Of a DNA stretch of 64,000 nt, positions 15,730 through 23,431 are shown piece by piece. This stretch comes from Streptacidiphilus sp041262525 (GTDB taxonomy: Bacteria > Actinomycetota > Actinomycetes > Streptomycetales > Streptomycetaceae). The notes under the pieces were generated by a model. It ran no database searches. It saw only the letters and a list, made by a program, of their open reading frames with translations, and was not told the DNA's origin. Position 1 is the first letter of the stretch. Each line of letters begins with the position of its first letter. The position numbers and the translations under genes were made by a program. The stretch is taken from positions 184,605-248,604 of the forward strand of contig NZ_JBGCCK010000011.1 of assembly GCF_041262525.1 (NCBI RefSeq), read 5' to 3'.

Positions 15730-17780
15730 ACGCTCGCGCTCCCCGTCTCGATGTGGCCCGTCGCGCGGCGGCTCCAGCTCGAGTCGCCGCTGACGGTGAC
15801 CGTGAAGTCGTACCAGCCGTTGGTGTAGGCGATCGCGTTGAAGTAGTCCGAGACCGACGCCCCGGCGGCGACCTGGTAGGTCCAGGGGCCGTCGCTGCGG
15901 TAGTTCGTGGTGGTGATGGTGAAGGTCACCGTGCTGGTCCCGGTGTTGGTCATGGTGAACCAGACCGACTCCTTGCCCGTGTCCGGGGCCGGCGCGTAGG
16001 ACGTGGTGGCCTCGCAGCTCTTGCCGGCCGTCGTCGCGTTGCCGGTGAAGCGGCGCAGGAAGCGGTTGGGGCCGACGCAGGTGAGGTCGTACTGCCCGTC
16101 GCCGTAGCCGGTACCGATGTTGAAGAAGTCGCTGGTGCTGCCGTCGGTGCCGTTGCTGTAGGGGGCGACGGTGTACTGCCAGGGGCCGCCGCTGCGGTAG
16201 GCGTTGGCGTAGAGCGAGTAGTGGGCGTACGCGGTGGCCTGCGGGCCCTGGTTGGCCAGGTCGATCCAGAGCAGGGTCTTGCCGTTGGCGTCGTACTCGA
16301 TCCGGTCGACCCAGGCGTTGGGCTGGTAGGGCAGTGCGCGGGCGGGCTTGGTGCCCGGCTCCTGGGTGGGCAGGGAGTTGGTGCCCGGGCTCGGGTTGAT
16401 CATGGTGTTGGCGGTGGCCTGGCTGATGGTCGCGCTGGTGTCCGGCAGGCCCGGGAGCCCGTAGACCGGGTTGGCGAAGTCGAACGCGCCGGTCAGGTCA
16501 CCGCAGACCTGGCGGCGCCAGGTGGAGATGTTCGGACAGGCGGCCGGCGTGCCGATGGCGGTGGTCCAGGTCTCCAGGAAGCGCAGCACCGAGGTGTGGT
16601 CGTAGACTTGGGAGTCGACCCAGCCGCCACGGGTCCACGGCGAGACGATGATCATCGGGACGCGGAAGCCGAGCCCGATGTTGGTGCCGGAGTAGAACTC
16701 CCCGGCCGTGCCGGACGGCGCGACGGGCGGCGGCACGTGGTCGAAGAAGCCGTCGTTCTCGTCATAGTTGAGGAACAGCACGGTCGAGTCGAAGACATCG
16801 GGATCGGCGGCCAACGCCTGGACGACCAGGTTGACGAAGTGCGCGCCGTTCTCCGGCGGGCCGTCCGGGTGCTCGGAGAAGAGCTGGTTGGAGACCACCC
16901 AGGAGACCTGCGGCAGCGTTCCGGCCAGCGCGTCGGCCTTGATGGCGGCGGCGATGTCGTCGGGCGTGGAGCCGGTCGACGGCACCGAGCCCATGCCGTG
17001 CTGGGCCAGCGGACTGGACGAGGGGGCGCTGCTGAACTGGGAGAAGTAGGCCAGCGCGTTGTCTCCGTAGTTGTCGCTCGCGTTCTGGTAGACCTTCCAG
17101 CTCATCCCGGCGTTCTGCAGCGCCTCGGCGTAGGTCTGCCACTTCAGGCCCGACTCCGAGCCGCCGTCGTAGGCGGGACCGCCGGCCGCGCCCGACGGGT
17201 CGATCTGCCCGGACCACAGATAGGTGCGGTTGGGGCCGGTGGCCGACAGGATCGAGCAGTGGTAGGCGTCGCAGATGGTGTAGTTGTCGGCCAGCGCGTA
17301 GTGGAACGGGATGTCGCTTCGGGCCATGAACCCGAGCGTCCGCACCGAGTTCTTGGCGGAGACCCAGTTGTCCATCTTGCCGTTGTTCCAGGCCGAGTGC
17401 TGGGTCGACCACGAGTGGTCGAGCGACCCGTCGCACTGCGCCAGCTGCTCCTTGCTCGCGCCCCACCACCAGGTGTTGGTCGCGCTGAGCTGCCACGGGT
17501 ACTGGCGTCCGGACCCGTTGGGCTGGTTGAAGACGCTGTCACCGCCCGGCAGTTGAATGGTGGCGCGGTCGCCGAACCCGCGCACGCCCTTCATGGCGCC
17601 GAAGTAGTGGTCGAAGCTGCGGTTCTCCTGCATCAACACGACGACGTGCTTGACGTCGGTGATGGTGCCGGTGGTTGCCGCCGCCGCGCGCGTGGCGCTG
17701 CCGGGCAGGGACTCCAGGCCCAGGGCCGCGCCGAGCGCGGCGGCGGAACCGAGGAAGGTACGACGAGTGACGGGCGCCAC
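15720..17780 (-). CDS. Tat-exported phosphocholine-type phospholipase C, copy 2
   Basis: Paralogue of the 10.3-kb gene with the same length (686 aa) when begun at the matching GTG (17780, after GGAGG). The Tat motif TRRTFLGSAA and the N-terminal 45 residues differ from copy 1 at a single residue. The catalytic patterns VVVLMQENRSFDHYFG and LFLNYDENDGFFDHVPPP are retained, as are the two C-terminal DUF756-like domains. Divergence is concentrated around residues 90-130, 230-260 and the C-terminal domains. The copies face each other and enclose about 3.3 kb. Both appear functional. Confidence 0.94.
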   Translation of the reverse strand: MAPVTRRTFLGSAAALGAALGLESLPGSATRAAAATTGTITDVKHVVVLMQENRSFDHYFGAMKGVRGFGDRATIQLPGGDSVFNQPNGSGRQYPWQLSATNTWWWGASKEQLAQCDGSLDHSWSTQHSAWNNGKMDNWVSAKNSVRTLGFMARSDIPFHYALADNYTICDAYHCSILSATGPNRTYLWSGQIDPSGAAGGPAYDGGSESGLKWQTYAEALQNAGMSWKVYQNASDNYGDNALAYFSQFSSAPSSSPLAQHGMGSVPSTGSTPDDIAAAIKADALAGTLPQVSWVVSNQLFSEHPDGPPENGAHFVNLVVQALAADPDVFDSTVLFLNYDENDGFFDHVPPPVAPSGTAGEFYSGTNIGLGFRVPMIIVSPWTRGGWVDSQVYDHTSVLRFLETWTTAIGTPAACPNISTWRRQVCGDLTGAFDFANPVYGLPGLPDTSATISQATANTMINPSPGTNSLPTQEPGTKPARALPYQPNAWVDRIEYDANGKTLLWIDLANQGPQATAYAHYSLYANAYRSGGPWQYTVAPYSNGTDGSTSDFFNIGTGYGDGQYDLTCVGPNRFLRRFTGNATTAGKSCEATTSYAPAPDTGKESVWFTMTNTGTSTVTFTITTTNYRSDGPWTYQVAAGASVSDYFNAIAYTNGWYDFTVTVSGDSSWSRRATGHIETGSASVSG

Positions 17781-17858
17781 AATGGCCTCCGGAACGAGAG
17801 AACGCGACTCCAACCCAGGGACTCTCGAACAGCCAGATGACGACTGCCCGGTAACAAA

Positions 17859-17904
17859 GTGGCAGCGGGATGAAACAAAGCGAACGCTTGGACCAGACTC
17901 GTTA
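17859..17904 (-). promoter_or_regulatory. Upstream block of plc2 shared with plc1
   Basis: Read on the minus strand, TAACGAGTCTGGTCCAA (17904-17888) is identical to the plc1 block and TTCATCCCGCTGCCAC (17874-17859) is similar. Conservation of these islands in otherwise diverged upstream DNA suggests operator function. Confidence 0.45.
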
Positions 17905-17930
17905 CCAAACAGTAACTCTCGCCCCAGGAT

Positions 17931-19229
17931 TCACAGTCGGGCGTGCGAGCCGATGTCGGCGCGGAAGGCCTCGACCATCGCGGTGGTGACGGTCGGTCGG
18001 CTGGCGGCGATCGCGTCCAGGTAGTCGGCCGTGCTCGCGCCCGCCTCGGCGTCGTCGCGCTCGAACGCGGTCTGCGCGGCCAGGCGCGCGGCGTGCTCGA
18101 TGTCGGCGGGGGAGAAGCGCTCGCTCGCCTCGACCAGCGCCGTCACGTCCACATCGGTGCGGCCGAGCGCCGGCGCGTAGCGGGACCAGATCGCGGCGCG
18201 CGCGGCCGGATCGGGGGTGCCGATCGGGATCACGTAGTCGAAGCGGCCGGTGCGCAGGAACGCCGGGTCGATCGAGCGGACCGAGTTGGTCGCGCAGACC
18301 AGCAGCCGGCCGTCGCGCTCGCGGAAGCCGGGGATCAGCTTGAGCAGCTCGTTGGTCACCCCGTGCATCGCGTGCATACCGCCGCCCACGCCCCCGCCGC
18401 CGCCCTGCCCGGCCTCGCCGCGCACCGGGGCGATCTCCTCGACCTCGTCGATGAAGACCAGCACCCGCTCCAGCTCGCCGATCCGGGTGAAGGCGCTGCG
18501 CAGCGCCGCCGCCAGATTGCCCTCGTCGGCGAGGCGGGAGGGGAGCAGCTCGACGAAGGGCCAGCCCAGCCGCGAGGCGATCGCGCGGGCGAAGGTGGTC
18601 TTGCCGGTGCCGGGTGGGCCGAAGAGGGTGATCGCACGCGGCGGCCGCACGCCGTGCCGGGCGGCGCGCTCGGGTTCGGCGAGCGGCAGCACGATCCGGC
18701 GCTCGATCAGGTCCTTCTCCGCCGTCATCCCGGCGACCTGCTCCCACAGGTCGCCGCCGAGCACCCGCCCGCCCAGCTCCTCCAGCGATCCTGCGGCGGA
18801 GCCTGCGGCCGGCTCGGTCTTCTCGAAGTACGCCGCGGCCGGACGGCGTTCGTAGCCGGCGTTGCGCAGGCCCTCGCCGAGCAGCTCCTCCTCGGGCAGC
18901 ACGTAGGCGATCCGCCGCACCCGCGCGTCCACCAGCCGCCGCTCAAGCTCGCGCAGCAGCGCGCTCGGCAGGCCGCGTCCGCGCCAGGCGGGCGCGATCG
19001 CGATCCGCATCACCCACGCGCGCTCACCCGCGCCCGCGACCTGCGCGAGCGCCGCCCCGATCGGCACCCCGTCGTGCACGGCGACGACGGCCGGCTGGCG
19101 CGAGGTCAGCGCGGCGATGCACTCGGCGAGCGAGAACACGGACTCCTGGCCGAGACCTGCCGTGCTGTCGATCAGGTGGACGACGGCGGCCAGGTCGTCC
19201 TCGCGGTAGTCGTGGATGAGCCAGTTCAC
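17931..19229 (-). CDS. GNAT acetyltransferase fused to AAA+ ATPase
   Basis: A 432-aa protein if begun at GTG 19229 (NWLIHDYREDDLAAVVHL). A longer reading from 19307 adds 26 poorly conserved-looking residues. Residues 1-140 form a GNAT domain (VMRIAIAPAWRGRGLPSALL as the acetyl-CoA loop). Residues 165-432 form an AAA+ module with Walker A GPPGTGKT (204-211), Walker B VLVFIDEVEEI, a Gly-rich insert (GQGGGGGVGGGMHAMHG), sensor-1 CATNSVR and the arginine finger region FLRTGRFDYVIPIGTPD, as in FtsH/CDC48-type ATPases. Its cellular role is unknown; acetylation coupled to remodelling is inference. Confidence 0.88.
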   Translation of the reverse strand: MNWLIHDYREDDLAAVVHLIDSTAGLGQESVFSLAECIAALTSRQPAVVAVHDGVPIGAALAQVAGAGERAWVMRIAIAPAWRGRGLPSALLRELERRLVDARVRRIAYVLPEEELLGEGLRNAGYERRPAAAYFEKTEPAAGSAAGSLEELGGRVLGGDLWEQVAGMTAEKDLIERRIVLPLAEPERAARHGVRPPRAITLFGPPGTGKTTFARAIASRLGWPFVELLPSRLADEGNLAAALRSAFTRIGELERVLVFIDEVEEIAPVRGEAGQGGGGGVGGGMHAMHGVTNELLKLIPGFRERDGRLLVCATNSVRSIDPAFLRTGRFDYVIPIGTPDPAARAAIWSRYAPALGRTDVDVTALVEASERFSPADIEHAARLAAQTAFERDDAEAGASTADYLDAIAASRPTVTTAMVEAFRADIGSHARL

Positions 19230-19491
19230 GGGGCTGCCCCTCTTCTGCTCGGGTTCCGGTGACCCTAGAAGCAGCTCCTGCGGTTCGTCCCACTCCGCTT
19301 CGGACAATGCGGCGTGGACGAACCGTACGCGGTTGCGGCTTGCGCCGCGTCGCTCAACCGCGCGGCGGGCGCGCCGCGAAGTAGCGCAGGCCCTGGATCA
19401 GCGCCGCCCGAGGCCGGTTGTGACACAGCATCAGGAGGCACCGGTGGTGGCAGGATGACCAGGCCACAGTGACTCGTCCTCAGGAGAACCG

Positions 19492-19872
19492 TTGAGCTCC
19501 CTCATGCACAGCATCACCTTCGACGCGAGCGACGCCTACACGCTGGCCGGATTCTGGTCCGAGGTGACGGGCTGGCCGCTCGCCGACGACGACTTCCCCG
19601 GCGATCCAGAGGCCAGCCTGGCGCCGCCGGACAGCGGTTGGCCGCGCCTTCTCTTCATCACCGTGCCCGAGGGCAAGACCGTCAAGAACCGGGTCCACCT
19701 CGACCTCGCCCCCACCGACCGCACCCGCGACGAGGAGGTCACCCGCCTCCTCGCCCTCGGCGCGACCCTCCACGAGGACCACCGCCGCCCCGACGGCACC
19801 GGCTGGGTCACCCTCCTCGACCCGGACGGCAACGAGCTCTGCGTGGAGCGCGGCGCGGCCGAGCGCGCCTGA
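19492..19872 (+). CDS. VOC family protein (glyoxalase/bleomycin-resistance fold)
   Basis: A 126-aa single VOC domain: N-terminal ITFDASDAYTLAGFWSEVTGWPL, then HLDLAPTDR and a C-terminal TLLDPDGNELCVE pattern. Members bind metals or small ligands; this short form matches the glyoxalase_6 type of unknown substrate. TTG at 19492 has AGGAGA 4 nt upstream; ATG at 19504 is an alternative (122 aa). Confidence 0.87.
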   Translation: MSSLMHSITFDASDAYTLAGFWSEVTGWPLADDDFPGDPEASLAPPDSGWPRLLFITVPEGKTVKNRVHLDLAPTDRTRDEEVTRLLALGATLHEDHRRPDGTGWVTLLDPDGNELCVERGAAERA

Positions 19873-19952
19873 GAGGGCCCGCGCTCGGTAACAAATGGGT
19901 TGTCGGCGCGGCGGGTTGGTACGCAGACTCGTTCGGGCGGAAGGGAGAGCAC

Positions 19953-20480
19953 ATGTCCACCACACGAACGCGCGCGGACACCCTGGTGTGTGCGCTGGGC
20001 AGCGAGCCGCGGCGCCCGGTCGCCTTCCGCGAACTGCTGCGCTGCGGCGCCGACGTGCTGCCCGCGATCCGGCGGGGACTGGGCCACGCCGACCCCGTGG
20101 TCCGCGAGAACTGCTGCAAGCTCCTCGACCATCTGCTCGTCGAGGACGCGCTGGACGACCTCGTCGCCATGCTCGACGATCCCGACGCGCGCGTGCGGGT
20201 CGCCGCCGTGCACGCCGTCTCCTGCGACCGGTGCAAGTCCGACGCCTGCCGCCCCGACCGGGTCGCCGTGCTGCCGCGTGGCATCCGGCTGTTGCGCCAG
20301 GACCCGGACGCCCAGGTGCGGGCCAGGGCCGCGGAGCTCGTCGGCCTCTGGGTGCACAGCCACGCCGAAGCGGCCGAGGCGCTCGTCGACGCGCGGGACC
20401 ACGATCCTTCGCCCGCCGTCAGGAAGAAGGCCGGCTGGTATGCGCCCGGCGGGCCGATCCACCGCCGGACCGCGCCCTGA
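19953..20480 (+). CDS. HEAT-repeat protein
   Basis: A 175-aa helical protein with repeating units such as GLGHADPVVRENCCKLLDH, LDDPDARVRVAAVHAVS and DPDAQVRARAAELVGL, typical of HEAT/PBS-lyase-type repeats that bind proteins. A Cys cluster (CDRCKSDAC) interrupts the second repeat. ATG 19953 is preceded by AAGGGAGAG; the frame is open further upstream but over the VOC gene. A hairpin terminator follows. Confidence 0.78.
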   Translation: MSTTRTRADTLVCALGSEPRRPVAFRELLRCGADVLPAIRRGLGHADPVVRENCCKLLDHLLVEDALDDLVAMLDDPDARVRVAAVHAVSCDRCKSDACRPDRVAVLPRGIRLLRQDPDAQVRARAAELVGLWVHSHAEAAEALVDARDHDPSPAVRKKAGWYAPGGPIHRRTAP

Positions 20481-20530
20481 GAGAGCGCCCTGAGAGCGGG
20501 CCCAGGCCGGTCGAGAACGGGAGCAAACGC

Positions 20531-20564
20531 TGGTGCGGGGCAGTCCACGGACCGCCCCGCACCA
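20531..20564. terminator. Bidirectional terminator
   Basis: Perfect 11-bp stem TGGTGCGGGGC/GCCCCGCACCA (20531-20541 and 20554-20564) with a 12-nt loop, between the HEAT gene and the convergent hydrolase gene. Confidence 0.75.
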
Positions 20565-20590
20565 CGTCGCCTCCGCCGCGCGGCGGATGA

Positions 20591-21427
20591 CTACTTCATC
20601 GCCGCCCACGCGCCGTCGACGCCGGCGGTGGGGGAGCCAAGGCCGGTGACCGTGTCGTAGCCGGGGCCTGCGGTCGCGGCCACCAGGGACGGCTCGTCCG
20701 CGTGGCGTCCGCTCGGCAGCAGCGAGCGCACCCTGCGCCGCCGTATCACCGAACTTCTCGCCCGGCTGGGTGCGGCCAGCCGCTTCCAGGCCGGCGCCCA
20801 GGCGATCCGTCGTGGCTGGTCCAGGCCGCGCAGCTTCGGGTCGTGGCAGAACGGGTCCCCCGCGTAGATCGCGAGAGTGCGCTGGTTGGCGGCCATGGCG
20901 GCGAGCTGCTCCGCGCTGAGCGCGGCCGGGTCGATGCGCAGGTCGGGGTTGTGGAAGGCCAGTTCGCCGGTCCTGGCCGGGCCGATCTCGGCGGGGTTCG
21001 CCAGCTGCACGGGCGGCTCGGGAGCGATGCCGGTGGAGCCGAGCAGGGTCAGGCAGGCGATCCGGCCGCGGTTGTCGCGCAGTGCCATCTCGGCGGCGAT
21101 CCATCCGCCGACCGAACTGCCGGCCACCATCACGCCGCGCAGGTCGAGTTCGTCGAGCAGGTCGAGGTAGGCGGTGGCGAGGTCGGCGACGGTGTCGGTC
21201 CGGCCCGGGCGAGGGGTGCCGTCGAAGCCGGGGTGGGTCGGCACGACCACGTAGGCGTGCTGGGACATTCCGGCGGCGAATCCCGCCATCGAGCGGGGAC
21301 CGGCCCCGCCGTGCAGCATCAGCACTCCGGTGCCGTCGGTGTTCTCGCCGAACTCCTGGACGGTGAGGGTGAGTCCGTCGCGGAGTTCGATCGTGCGGGT
21401 CGTGCCGGCAGGGGCGGGGGCAGTCAT
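20591..21427 (-). CDS. Truncated alpha/beta hydrolase with foreign C-terminal tail
   Basis: A 278-aa frame. Residues 1-200 look like a normal alpha/beta hydrolase: VLMLHGGAGPRS (oxyanion loop) and the nucleophile elbow GSSVGG (Ser about 105). After PKLRGLDQP the expected Asp/His acid-base region is replaced by an Arg-rich stretch, then PGYDTVTGLGSP, which resembles the end of S53 (sedolisin) peptidases. Without a catalytic His it is probably inactive. ATG 21427 has AGAGGAG upstream. It is divergent from a TetR gene, which probably once regulated it. Confidence 0.7.
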   Translation of the reverse strand: MTAPAPAGTTRTIELRDGLTLTVQEFGENTDGTGVLMLHGGAGPRSMAGFAAGMSQHAYVVVPTHPGFDGTPRPGRTDTVADLATAYLDLLDELDLRGVMVAGSSVGGWIAAEMALRDNRGRIACLTLLGSTGIAPEPPVQLANPAEIGPARTGELAFHNPDLRIDPAALSAEQLAAMAANQRTLAIYAGDPFCHDPKLRGLDQPRRIAWAPAWKRLAAPSRARSSVIRRRRVRSLLPSGRHADEPSLVAATAGPGYDTVTGLGSPTAGVDGAWAAMK

Positions 21428-21539
21428 GACAAGGACTCCTCTTGCTTGGTGAGAGTTAACTGTCATGAATGTAGAGCGCCCTCACGGCTTTATGCAAGTG
21501 CTCTCTCATTACCAGGGCGAACTTGCTATGCTTGTCCTC

Positions 21540-22202
21540 ATGCAGATGAGCGAACCCAAGACGCCCGCCCCCGCCCCCGCCCCCGCGCCCACGGGCAGTG
21601 GCAGTGGCGGTGGCGGTGGCGGTCGGGCCAATCAGAAGTTGCGCACGCGGAACGCGATCCTGCAGGCGGCCGCCGAACAGATGCGCACGGGCCGCGAGCT
21701 GTCCATGCCCGAGGTCGCCAAGGCCGCCTTGGTCTCCGAGGCGACGGCCTACCGCTACTTCCCCGATCTGGCGAGCCTGCTCCAGGAGGCCATGGTCGGC
21801 GAGTGGCCCACCCCGGCCGAGGCCCTCGCGTCCGTCGCGGACTCGACCGACCCGGTCGAACGCATCGCCGCCGCGACCGAACATCTGCTCCGCATGGTCC
21901 TCACCTACCAGGGCGCCACCCGCGCCATGATCGCCGCGACGATCACCCAGCCCGCGACCGTCGGCGCGCGCCCCGCCCTCCGCGTCGGCCTGATCGACCA
22001 CGCGCTCGCCCCCCTGGCGGAGACGCTCGGCGCGACCGCCCCCGAGTCGCTCGCGCAGCTGAAGCGCGACCTGGCCGTGGTCATCAGCGCCGAAGCTCTC
22101 TTCACCCTCACCGACCTCTGCGGCCTCGCCCCCGACCAGGCCATCGCGAGCGCGGTGCACACCGCGACGACCCTCACCCGGGCAGCCACCGAGGGGCCCT
22201 GA
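21540..22202 (+). CDS. TetR family regulator with low-complexity N-terminus
   Basis: About 220 aa. The N-terminus has an Ala-Pro repeat and a Gly/Ser run (residues 9-28), encoded by tandem GCCCCC and GGTGGC units, then a TetR HTH (TRNAILQAAAEQMRTGRELS, PEVAKAALVSEATAYRYFPD). ATG 21540 is chosen because TATGCT at 21527-21532 lies 7 nt upstream, fitting leaderless transcription; ATG 21528 and 21546 are alternatives. The divergent neighbour is the damaged hydrolase. Confidence 0.83.
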   Translation: MQMSEPKTPAPAPAPAPTGSGSGGGGGGRANQKLRTRNAILQAAAEQMRTGRELSMPEVAKAALVSEATAYRYFPDLASLLQEAMVGEWPTPAEALASVADSTDPVERIAAATEHLLRMVLTYQGATRAMIAATITQPATVGARPALRVGLIDHALAPLAETLGATAPESLAQLKRDLAVVISAEALFTLTDLCGLAPDQAIASAVHTATTLTRAATEGP

Positions 22203-22259
22203 CCTGCGGGGGCGCGATCCGGGTGCGACGCGGCGCCGCGCGTCTCCGGATCGCTTGCG

Positions 22260-22727
22260 CTAAGCCAGCCGCAGCTCGGCGGCCACCTGCCCGTAGAACA
22301 TCTCGCCGGTCGGGCGGAAGCCGAGACGCAGGTAGAAGTACTCCGGGCCGTGATGGCCCGGCACCCACAGCACACTGACGCGGCGCTCGCCCCGGCTGCG
22401 GGCCTCGGCGCAGATCGCGGCGACCGCGAAGCGACCGTAGCCGCGGCGCTGGTGGTCGGCGGCGATGTTCAGTCGCCAGATCCCGCAGCGGAACGCCTCG
22501 ACCGGGCTGAGCGGATCGAAGCTCCCCATGACGAAGCCGACCAACTGCTCCCGGTCGAAGACGAGGCGCGGCCAGGCATGGGATCCGTGTGCGTACGCCT
22601 CGGCGAGAGACCGCGCCACCGGGGCGACGAAGCCACTCTGCTCGGGGCGCACCAGCAGCGCGCAGGCTGCGTCGACGTTCGCAGCCGTTACCTGCTCCAG
22701 CCGTAGCCAGGGTGAGACGGGCATCAT
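22260..22727 (-). CDS. GNAT family N-acetyltransferase
   Basis: A 155-aa GNAT protein. Acetyl-CoA loop: IWRLNIAADHQRRGYGRFAV (QRRGYG), then FYLRLGFRPTGE in the final strand. It resembles DiaA/SpeG-like acetyltransferases by overall pattern but the acceptor is unknown. ATG 22727 is preferred: TATCGT lies 6 nt upstream, consistent with a leaderless mRNA; a TTG 33 bp upstream is the alternative. Confidence 0.85.
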   Translation of the reverse strand: MMPVSPWLRLEQVTAANVDAACALLVRPEQSGFVAPVARSLAEAYAHGSHAWPRLVFDREQLVGFVMGSFDPLSPVEAFRCGIWRLNIAADHQRRGYGRFAVAAICAEARSRGERRVSVLWVPGHHGPEYFYLRLGFRPTGEMFYGQVAAELRLA

Positions 22728-22831
22728 GGCGGCACGATACGTATCCGTTTGCTCCGGCAACAGATCCAGGAGCTCAGCAATCCATTTCGTGCCCTGGCCA
22801 GGTCGAACCGCGCCTGGCCCTCGCGAGGGGC

Positions 22832-22857
22832 CTGTCGCAGACCGCCGTCTGCGACAG
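22832..22857. repeat. Perfect hairpin in debris region
   Basis: CTGTCGCAGAC (22832-22842) and GTCTGCGACAG (22847-22857) with loop CGCC. It may act as a terminator or mark a recombination end; no gene is next to it in normal position. Confidence 0.6.
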
Positions 22858-22886
22858 ACCCTTCGCCCGAGCGTTGGATCGATCCG

Positions 22887-23029
22887 TCAGACTCCGACCG
22901 GCGGGGTGTTCGGCGTCCCGCTCGTCCGATCGGCCGTCTGCCAACCGGCGCTGGCACCGGGCCACGACTCGTCCAGATCCCCGTTCGGCGTACCGACCGA
23001 GAAGATGTGGACCGCTCCGGTGCCGTCCA
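22887..23029 (-). pseudogene. Fragment of a beta-propeller lectin-like protein
   Basis: A minus-strand stretch reads GAVHIFSVGTPNGDLDESW and AGWQTADRTS, resembling one blade of PLL/fucose-lectin or tectonin-type repeats found in secreted Streptomyces proteins. There is no start, signal peptide or further blade. The call is weak and rests on pattern memory. Confidence 0.3.
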
Positions 23030-23070
23030 GGGCCGCCGCTGGGGTCCCGCCTCCAACCGGCGCGCCGCAC

Positions 23071-23412
23071 GGCGGCCTGGCGATGCCCGCGGCGGCGGGA
23101 CTGGCCATGTCCGGCGCGCGGGAGGAGGACGCAGGGCTCTCCTCGGGGCTCTACAACACCACGGCCCAGCTCGGCTCCGCGGGCGGCGCGGCCGTGCTCA
23201 CCGCCCTGGCCGCGGGGCGCAGCGGGGCTGCCTCGCGACATGGCAGCACACCCACGGAGGCGCTGCTGGCCGGCTACCACCTCGCTTTCGGCGTCGGCGC
23301 GGGGCTTCTGGTCGCGGCGATCGCGGTGGCCGTGGTGGTGCTGCGCCCGGCGCGAGAGCGGGTCCTTGTCAGCGCAACGAAGGCTCGACAGCAGTCGGTT
23401 GAGAGCGTCTGA
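23071..23412 (+). pseudogene. 3' remnant of a DHA2-type MFS exporter
   Basis: The frame reads GGLAMPAAAGLAMSGA, EEDAGLSSGLYNTTAQLG and ALLAGYHLAFGVGAG, then a final hydrophobic helix and a short tail: the last two or three membrane segments of an EmrB/QacA exporter. The first 350 or so residues are missing and the sequence just upstream belongs to other fragments. Confidence 0.75.
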
Positions 23413-23431
23413 GGGGCCCGCGCTACCTGCC

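Noticed and set aside
17931..19307. Earlier start (19307) for the GNAT-AAA+ protein
   Set aside because: The extra 26 residues do not resemble a GNAT start, whereas GTG 19229 begins directly at the domain; kept only as an alternative.
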